Below, piece after piece: positions 57,509 to 64,000 of a DNA stretch of 64,000 nt. How positions within the stretch are numbered: the first letter of the stretch is position 1; the number at the start of each line of letters is the position of its first letter. The translations under genes were made by a program, and so were the position numbers. Below the pieces are notes generated by a model. It saw nothing but the letters and a program-made list of their open reading frames with translations, ran no database searches and was not told the origin of the DNA. Origin of the DNA: Leptobrachium leishanense (taxonomy: Eukaryota; Chordata; Amphibia; Anura; Megophryidae); contig CM019066.1 in NCBI GenBank assembly GCA_009667805.1, positions 115,248,190 through 115,312,189 of the forward strand, in the 5' to 3' direction.

Positions 57509-58140
57509 TGTAGAGTTCTGACACTAGCGCACACGCGCGGGTTTTTCGTTTCGTTTTTCAGCCGAATACGATCCGTTTGGTCGGATGTGACTGCACTTCG
57601 TACGTAATACTCCCCCCTTTTTTTGCACGCATGTGTGGGGCTCTATTATTCTGTTGTGGAGCCTCCGAGCGATGGTGCGTATGTACGAGATTTCGTTTTT
57701 CCATCGATCGGATTGGTCACACATAATGAAAGTTAAAATCCAATTGGGTGTACCCATTTCCCGCCAAAACGTATGATTAAGATTAGCCCTATATACTGAA
57801 AGTTATGTTCTCATCGATTGTAACTCTGTTTGGACCATAGAGTTTCCGATACTAGCGCATATGCGCGGGTTTTCGTTCCATCTTTCCAGCGATCCGTTTT
57901 TTTCGTTGGATGCGATTGTACTTAGTACGTAATATTTTCGTCTTTTGCGCACATATGTGGGGCCTTATTATTTTTTCGTGGAGCCTCCGAACGTCGGCGC
58001 GCACGCGCGAGGTTTCGTTTTTCCATCGATCGGATTGGTTATACAAAACGAAAGTCAAAATCTAATTGGGTGTATTTATTTCCCGCCAAAATTTATGACT
58101 AAGATTGGCCCTGTATACCGAAAGTTAAGTTCCCATTGGT
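57509..58140 (+). repeat. two direct repeats of about 320 bp in the Penelope spacer
   Basis: Copy 1 begins TAGAGTTCTGACACTAGCGC (57509) and copy 2 TAGAGTTTCCGATACTAGCGC (57838). Both then run through GCGCGGGTTTT, TACGTAATA, GTGTGGGGC, GAGCCTCCGA, CATCGATCGGATTGG, AATTGGGTGTA and CCCGCCAAAA. They differ by scattered substitutions. Copy 2 merges into the right arm. Confidence 0.85.
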
Positions 58141-58231
58141 TGCTCCAGTCTCTTGCCAAATTAGACGGCTGTGATTGGATGGCAGTCAATGGGAATAAGT
58201 ATATAAGCCATAATATGGTCATTTCAAATTA

Positions 58232-58285
58232 GCCAGCTGAGGAAGCCTTTTGATACTTTAATGTATTGGTGAAACGCGCTCTGGT
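58232..58285 (+). ncRNA. hammerhead ribozyme motif, right arm (one core-adjacent change)
   Basis: The same parts as the left-arm motif: GCCAG, CTGAGGA (58237-58243), the GATAC/GTATT helix II, GAAA (58271-58274), CGCG, then CT instead of TT, and CTGG. The T-to-C change removes the U16.1 that pairs with A15.1, so this copy is likely weak or dead. Confidence 0.65.
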
Positions 58286-58955
58286 TTATTTGCCTTATTT
58301 GTTTTTATTATTTTATTAAATTTTTTACCCTGTTTTGGAGTTTCTTTTTATTTGAGAATCTCCATATTATTAGCTACCTATACCGAGCTTTACCTGATTC
58401 CAACCACCTACCATCAGTTACTTACACGGAACTTCATCTGATTCCCATTGTGTATTGCTGAAGTGAATTCAACCTCCATCCTTGGAACCTGATGGGGATC
58501 AGTGATTCGTCTTTGAAAAGGTTTTTGGGAAGCCAACAATATCCCTAAAGTGAACATACCAAGAACCAGGAGGGTTCTAATTCATGTGAGTGCTACCACC
58601 TTATTCATATATATATGACATTATATACAGGTCGCACTATGATCTATTTTCTGTGTTTTCTCTGAGGGACATCACAAGAAGAGAACTTGGAGACAAAGAT
58701 TACAAACGGGACACTGTATTCTGTGAAGGACATTGATATCGCTACACCATTTTTTATTTTTGTTTATTCCTGTGATGGTTGAGTAACAAGGACCATTAGG
58801 TGTATAAGCGATTTTCCTATATCGATCCATTTATCAGCGCTACATTATCCTCTTTGTTCATTTAAACTCCATTCATATTGGGCCAATTTTAAATGGCCTA
58901 GTGTTCACTAAACGTCTGGTCTTGGATTTCATCTTCATTTCACATGTAACACTGT

Positions 58956-59137
58956 CAGGGTTATTCAGAGAAAGGTGAAACTCTGGAGAACGTTTGAAGA
59001 AGTGAAAATTCAAGGTCAAAATAGCTGATTTGGAAAGTGAGATAAATGGGAGAATTTTTCTGGTTTGGCTATTTTGACCTAGAATTTTCATGTCTCCAAA
59101 AGTTATCCAGAGTTTCACCTTTCTCTGAATAACCCTG
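58956..59137. mobile_element. short palindromic GGTTATTCAGAGA MITE, copy B3
   Basis: The ends CAGGGTTATTCAGAGAAAGG and CCTTTCTCTGAATAACCCTG are perfect inverted repeats, flanked by TGT on both sides. The interior is inverted relative to copies B1 and B2 (GATTTGGAAAGTGAGATAAA), as a palindromic element can insert either way. Confidence 0.95.
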
Positions 59138-59427
59138 TGTATTTCTAAATACAGTTTTTCTTTTTTTTAAATACAGAAGATAAATAAAATAACACACCCC
59201 AACTAACACATAGGATATGGCAGAAGGGGTAAAAACAATTTACAGACATAACATATAATTAATACTTGATTTTTAGATCGGGGAAAGCATGCTGGGTAAC
59301 AAAAGAGAAATTGCATTGAAAGCTCCTCTTTTGTCAAAAACATGGAGAAGTGACAGAGAAGGTTATATTCTACTTGTGGATCATCATACATGATGGAGAT
59401 AAATCCAAAGGAAAATACAAAGATTTG
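59138..59427. other. no recognisable feature
   Basis: AT-rich spacer between two MITEs. Confidence 0.4.
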
Positions 59428-59557
59428 GGTCCATATTACATAGTTGGTACTAACTTAACCAGAGCTGTTGTAAACTTCCCAGACCCATTATAACCTATGG
59501 AGGTTTTAAGTTTACAACAGCTCTGGTTAAGTTAGCACCAACTTTGTAATATGGCCC
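59428..59557. mobile_element. palindromic MITE, GTTGGTGCTAAC family, copy 2
   Basis: GGGTCCATATTACATAGTTG on the left and CAACTTTGTAATATGGCCC on the right are the ends, with TAACTTAACCAGAGCTGTTG and CAACAGCTCTGGTTAAGTTA forming the inner arms. The best preserved copy of the three. Confidence 0.85.
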
Positions 59558-60177
59558 TTGTTGTATTAGCAAATGACAATTTTATTTTTTGCAAAGAAAT
59601 CCTTGACTAATATATTCTAGTTTTAGAGATTACATAAGAAGGTCTCTGTGCACATTCAAAATATATATTTTCAAAGATAAAAAAATCCATAAATATAGAG
59701 CAATACAGGGGGATTTGGTTATATTAAGCACTACATCCTATAACCCTATGTTTGTGGGTCTTACTGTACTCTAACTATGGGAGCTGATCTTGCATTACTG
59801 TAACTTCCGCTTTGCTCTACCCTTTATTAATGGGATACCATGAGTGTGGAGGGTGGTGTGCTTAATCCAGAAAAACCTGACCAACATCTGCATTTCTGAG
59901 AGGTGGTGCTGCTTAAATGACCTACTGGTGCAAAAAATATACAAACAGGGCCCATTAAGTCATTTATTTTTAATTATAAAAAATCTAAACTCTGAGCCAA
60001 ATGGGGTACTTTGAAGTACCTTAATATTATGACTGTATAGTGTGGTAAAAGCTTCATATTTTGCTCTGCAGTTAGGTGTTTTTAGCATTAAAATGTTTTC
60101 TTTGTGTCAGCACTGAGCCCTTCTTGTGTATTTTCTACAAATTTGTTATTTCAACAGACTCACTATTCCACCTGCCC
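59558..60177. other. no recognisable feature
   Basis: AT-rich unique-looking DNA before the perfect palindrome. Confidence 0.4.
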
Positions 60178-60372
60178 ATAGCAGGGGTCCTTGGAACAAC
60201 AGCAGGGGTCTTAGGCGTGGTATCCAGAGGGGTAATATGTAAACAAGGCCAAGGGGCAAATCAGAAGGTCATGGGCCATGACCTTCTGATTTGCCCCTTG
60301 GCCTTGTTTACATATTACCCCTCTGGATACCACGCCTAAGACCCCTGCTGTTGTTCCAAGGACCCCTGCTAT
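60178..60372. repeat. perfect 195-bp palindrome, 97-bp arms, 1-nt centre
   Basis: I checked every pair outward from the centre at 60275: all 97 positions from 60178-60274 pair with 60276-60372 with no mismatch. No other inverted repeat in the window is this perfect. The sequence is not AT-rich. GTTCCAAGGACC-like words also occur just beyond the right arm (GTTCCAAGACCC near 60386). Identical open frames on both strands come from the palindrome. Confidence 0.95.
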
Positions 60373-61190
60373 TCTCCAGACTCCGTTGTTCCAAGACCCT
60401 CCTGTTCGTTCCACGTTCCAGTTATCAGAGACTTCTACTTTACTGTGGACTGACTCCAAATACTGTCCTGTCCATCTCCCACAGTTCAGACCCAGTCCCG
60501 TCCAGCCTAGTTCTTGCCTTGTCCATCTGGTGTCTCCTGTAAATTCCCTCTATGTCCAGCTTTCTTCCTGCCTTGCACCTGTGATTCTATCTTGAGTTTT
60601 TGTCCTGCGTATTTCCTAAGGCTAGGGTCAGACTAACGCATTTTGGCGTTGTCCGTGAAAAAGTGCGTTCGAACGAATGGACGTATTTTTTCACGGAATA
60701 CGTAATAGCAGTCATACGATGCGCATTTTCGTCCGTGATTTTGTACGGATCATCAATAAAACCCTTTTTGCGTCTGGACGTTATGTTGGCCGGACGTGTG
60801 CAGCGTCTGACGTCTCCCAATCACGCAAACACGCCACTATGCAGCCGCAGCGCACTCTGTACGTCAGTACTAGCGGTTTGACGTTCTCGAAAAAATGCGT
60901 TCGTTTGCCACTTGCGTTGCGCGGCCGCACTTTTGTGCGTCCGTTCTTCATATGCAGCCCGGCATTGGACGTCATTTGATGCTAGCACGGCCGTGATTTA
61001 GTGCGGTTAAACGCACGTTAAAACTGCTTTCATCTGACCTTAGCCTTAGTCAGCCGAATTCCTGCCTCACCCCCACTAGTATACTGCTGTGATATACCTT
61101 ATAAACCCCTGTTTGTTAACCACACCTGTGTCTCCTATGAGTGTCACTGCAGTCTGGGCTCGTACCTTTGCCCCTCATACACCGAGCGTG
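60373..61190. repeat. C/T-rich unclassified repeat containing MITE copy 4
   Basis: The 250 bp after the palindrome are C/T-rich with CTGACTCC/TCCTGTCC words. After the MITE the sequence continues CAGCCGAATTCCTGCCTCAC and ends GCGTGACA near 61192. Similar blocks in frog genomes lie at LTR or DNA-element ends, but I cannot assign it. The MITE at 60620-61045 interrupts it. Confidence 0.4.
60620..61045. mobile_element. GGCTAGGGTCAGAC MITE, copy 4
   Basis: The left end GGCTAGGGTCAGACTAACGC pairs with GACCTTAGCC on the right, with TAA outside the left end and TTA outside the right. The interior is the reverse complement of copy 1 (2158-2568) with good similarity, including a CGTCCGTGATTTTGTACGG stretch. 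Open frames on both strands do not resemble a transposase. Confidence 0.85.
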
Positions 61191-61192
61191 AC

Positions 61193-61765
61193 ACCTATAG
61201 TCCAGTACCATTTTAAAATCAATACCAATAATCAAACAAAATGTGGACAATATAAAGGTGCAGTTTGACATACATACAAGTCTAAAATAGACAAACCGTG
61301 GCAAAATGCTTGGATGTTTGGAAGACAAAAACATTTTGACTTTGAAACATTGTCACTGGACAGAAACATTTGTCTGTATCAAAGTTGAATAATTGAAAAC
61401 TCTGTAATACATGTTCAAGTAGGAGCTCTTAAGATGTTGCATATAACCTGCTTAAGGTACCCTTTTCACATCTGTAGTCTCTTAATACACATACAATCAG
61501 TGTTACTGAAAGTTACAATTTATAAGATGTTTTGTACAAGGAATATAATGCATGTCACTGTGTTCTGTATGTCTTACAGGTGTAGTTGAAATGTTTAAAT
61601 TCACGTTGCATACGTGTAATTATGCATGTATTGTGTGTGCAGTTGAGTCTGTCTTTCCTAGTTGTGGCTGTGCTTTGCCTCAGTAATTTTGAACATCTGC
61701 TGATGCGAAATATTCTGCATCTACTCAGCATTTTGTATTAAAAAATTATTTACCGTACCATTTAA
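61193..61765. other. no recognisable feature
   Basis: AT-rich unique-looking stretch. Confidence 0.4.
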
Positions 61766-61766
61766 G

Positions 61767-62110
61767 TATTATTATTATTATTCTTCATTTATAAAGCGCC
61801 AGCATATTCCGCAGCGCTGTACAATGGGCACAATATAGACAAGGTTACAATACATTGAACAACATTTGACAAACCAGTAGAGGAGGAAATGAGGGTCCTA
61901 TTCCCGTGGGAACTCACAATCTAGAAGGGTTGAGGGTGGAAACAGGAGGAGAGGACTGCAAAGTGGGAGTGATGATGGACTGCAAGGTGAGAGTGATGGA
62001 CTGTAAGGTGAGAGTGATGGTTGCATCAGTGAGTCGGATGGTAGGCTTCCCTAAATAGGAAAGTCTTAAGGGAGCGTTTGAAGGAAGAGAAACTAGGGGA
62101 AAGTATATAT
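61767..62110 (-). mobile_element. L2-tail-containing dispersed repeat with (ATT)n
   Basis: It starts with an (ATT)n run, then TTCATTTATAAAGCGCCAGC, ATATTCCGCAGCGCTGTACA and ATGGGCACAATATAGACAAGG. On the minus strand this is a LINE-type 3' tail ending in (AAT)n. Short tandem words (GTGAGAGTGATG, three times, near 61985-62025) lie in the body. No RT is seen; it may be a SINE using an L2 tail. Confidence 0.6.
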
Positions 62111-62213
62111 AATTTGTTAAATTGTTTGAATCCTGTTTGGGAAGAAACTAAGGCAATCTCTTCTTTGCAAACATGTTAATGACCCTTTGAGTTATTTTAT
62201 ATTTGTTAACTTA

Positions 62214-62395
62214 CAGGGTTATTCAGAGAAAGGTGAAAACCAGGAGAACTGTCAGGAGAAGAGAACAATCTAGACCAAATAGGCGATTTGGAAAGTGAGA
62301 TAAATGGGAGAATTTTTCTGGTTTGGCTATTTTGACCTAGAATTTTCACTCCTCCAGTCATTCTCATGTGTTTCACATTTCTTTGAATAGACTTG
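62214..62395. mobile_element. short palindromic GGTTATTCAGAGA MITE, copy B4
   Basis: The left end CAGGGTTATTCAGAGAAAGG is intact, the right end CATTTCTTTGAATAGACTTG is worn. TTA flanks both sides. The interior has the same orientation as B3. Confidence 0.85.
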
Positions 62396-63769
62396 TTAGA
62401 AGGGCCTTTGATGTGTTACAGTTGTAAACTTATAACCATGATTGAATGACAGTTTGTTGCCACAATTACCTTCATAATATATGCTTGTCTCTAAACATTC
62501 TTTATTGCTTAGCCACATATTAACTATATAAATGTTCTGATTATACTGGTTTATTCTAATCGCCATATTAATTACACAAGAAAAGTTACTTGAAATTTAT
62601 GAGGGCAGAATATGGCGTATTTCTTGCTTGTGTTTCTAAATTCTAAAGGATGCCATCCACCTCAAATGTGCCACCCAAGCCTTTAAATAAGCTTGCATAT
62701 AAAGTAACTCAATACCCAATGTACGATGTTTTAAAGTAGTTACAAATAAGCAATGAAATTCCTTTCCTTTTGCTCCTGTTAGAAACCAAGCCCTATGGCA
62801 TGGAGGAAAGGCAGGGGGTCCTGTGTTGCAGCTGTTTCTGGAGACTTGAAGCCCTGTTCTCTACTTTCCTTTAATGTGTTCTCCAATCTGCATAACGTTT
62901 CAAACCCTTCTAACCACTCCATGCCTGACCATTATTCCCATAGCCTCTACAGGAGACTACAGGTGCCATCTTCTGATTTGGGCATGACTCACATCCTGTA
63001 GCTGAAATTTCTATTTCAGGGCGTCATCCCGATTTTCAAGTGCTCTTGCGTACTTGTTCATAGGATGTAGACAGCCCTACCATTAGGCCATACGGTGTCA
63101 GAGAACCCACTCCTTTCAGTGTACCTGGAGAACCAGCACTCCTGGGTGTACCTGGAGAACCAGCCCTCCTTGGTGTGTACCTGGAGAAGCTACTCCTAGC
63201 CATGTTACAGTGAGTGCTCGTTGCCCTCCTGTAATTCTGCCTTTACCAAATTGACATGTGTGCAGCCTGATTCCTTCCTACGCCACTCTGCCATGAATTT
63301 AGCCTGATTCCTTTGACGCCCAACCATCCCACCTTGGTCCTGTACAGCCCAACCTCTGTGTGTCTAGCTTGTTCCTGTGTTGCCTATCTTTCGTGTTCAG
63401 CGTCTTACTGTGTTTTCCCTCTGCTTACCTAACTTCATACTTGATAAAAATGATACCGCTCCCCTGTTATAAAATAAAGAACTTGACTTTTTACTTTGAA
63501 ACCCTTAGATCAATTTAGTGCAAATCATAATGGCTCCTCTAGCCTGGTTATCTCAAGTGCTTCCATGACATTTCCATTTTCTAAACTTCTATGTTATTGT
63601 TGATGTATGCCATCATCAGTGATGTCATTAATTTCACAAATCTCCTTCAACATTAAATATCTCCAATGCTTTGATATTTTATTTTTATAGAAAGTTATGG
63701 ATTTTGTTCCAATAAATCCCTGCCAAAGTTTAAGAGAATTAGATTTTTTTCATTTCTGAGTTATACATA
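62396..63769. other. mostly unremarkable; short tandem repeat at 63118-63195
   Basis: A roughly 30-bp unit (GTGTACCTGGAGAACCAGC) occurs three times at 63118-63195. The following C/T-rich part with GCCTGATTCCTT twice (63267-63325) may be a worn retroelement. No gene is supported. Confidence 0.4.
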
Positions 63770-64000
63770 CACTATATTGCCAAAAGTATTCGCTCACCTG
63801 CCTTGACTCGCATATGAATTTAAATGACATCCCATTCCTAATCCATAGGGTTCAATATATAACGTCGGTCCACCCTTTGCAGCTATAACAGCTTCAACTC
63901 TTCTGGGAAGGCTGTCCACAAGGTTTAGGAGTGTGTTTATGGGAATTTTTGACCATTCTTCCAGAAGCGCATTTGTGAGGTCACACACTGATGTTGGACA
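63770..64000 (-). pseudogene. Tc1-like element entering from the window edge, transposase C-terminus
   Basis: TA then CACTATATTGCCAAAAGTATT (63770 on) is a Tc1-type terminal repeat. On the minus strand, 63988 to 63794 encodes a segment with TNALLEEWSKIPINTLLNLV and SLPRRVEAVIAAKGGPT, the C-terminal part of a Tc1 transposase after its DDE core. The coding region is incomplete at the window end, so integrity is unknown. Confidence 0.85.

Larger units (their letters stand above)
56651..58862. mobile_element. Penelope-type fold-back element: two inverted arms, each with a hammerhead motif
   Basis: The left arm (about 56652-57290) is the reverse complement of the right arm (about 58070-58707), over some 640 bp with few differences. 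TAAACTCCATTCATA (15 bp) occurs on both outer sides (56634-56650 and 58863-58879), as a target duplication would. Each arm contains a hammerhead-ribozyme core. Hammerhead cores with GAAACGCG are an established hallmark of Penelope-like retroelements. No RT or GIY-YIG endonuclease is encoded, so this is a non-coding derivative of paired pLTR-like units. The about 780-bp spacer contains a separate tandem repeat. Confidence 0.75.

Noticed and set aside
60076..60459. Open frames on both strands sharing an identical protein segment
   Set aside because: The identity is the direct result of the perfect palindrome, not of two genes.

Overview
The window looks like vertebrate nuclear DNA, most likely from an anuran amphibian. 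It is AT-rich and packed with nested repeats. The repeat set includes L1, L2 and CR1-type LINEs, Tc1 elements with long inverted repeats, several families of palindromic MITEs, a tRNA-like SINE, a Penelope-type element with hammerhead ribozyme motifs, and a Ty3/gypsy element with a PNMA-like Gag. The clade is inferred from this mixture; no single gene proves it. I found no convincing complete host protein-coding gene, rRNA, tRNA or CRISPR array. The window is best read as intergenic or intronic sequence. Two weak exon candidates lie at 16663-16861 and 30842-31166.

Layout, 1-21 kb: a worn Tc1 end, a TA-flanked MITE, and a TAA-flanked MITE of the GGCTAGGGTCAGAC family. Then comes a telomere-like repeat block split by a 0.9-kb MITE. 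An L1 3' end (about 6.05-8.06 kb) is interrupted by a related MITE. A CR1/L2-type RT fragment (8.7-9.6 kb) follows, then a run of about ten consecutive hairpins (10.19-10.73 kb), a 13-unit minisatellite (11.55-11.93 kb), and a 1.87-kb element with an 8-bp target duplication and two internal tandem arrays (14.25-16.11 kb).

21-35 kb: an L2 LINE made of two overlapping fragments (22.0-25.75 kb) carries a nested minisatellite element and a nested hAT MITE. It is followed by more CAGGGTTATTCA-type MITEs, two adjacent GGCTAGGGTCAGAC MITEs, and a 736-bp MITE.

35-47.5 kb: a TTAA-associated element (about 35.18-45.49 kb) was split by a full-length Ty3/gypsy retrotransposon (35928-44187). That retrotransposon has about 1.04-kb LTRs, a CATG target duplication, a tRNA-Pro-like primer site, PNMA-like gag, protease, RT, RNase H and integrase. 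It is inactive: gag and pol are broken by frameshifts and stops, and the RT active site reads YLND. A Tc1 element with 222-bp inverted repeats and a broken transposase follows (45821-47472).

47.5-64 kb: a second 0.9-kb-family MITE copy, a relic Tc1, a SINE (53887-54090), a 2.2-kb Penelope-derived inverted duplication with one hammerhead motif per arm (56.65-58.86 kb), more MITEs, a perfect 195-bp palindrome (60178-60372), and a Tc1 element running off the window end. The strongest second-look items are the Penelope fold-back, the perfect palindrome, the hairpin chain, the PNMA-like gypsy element, and the apparent growth of minisatellites from SINE and LINE tails.
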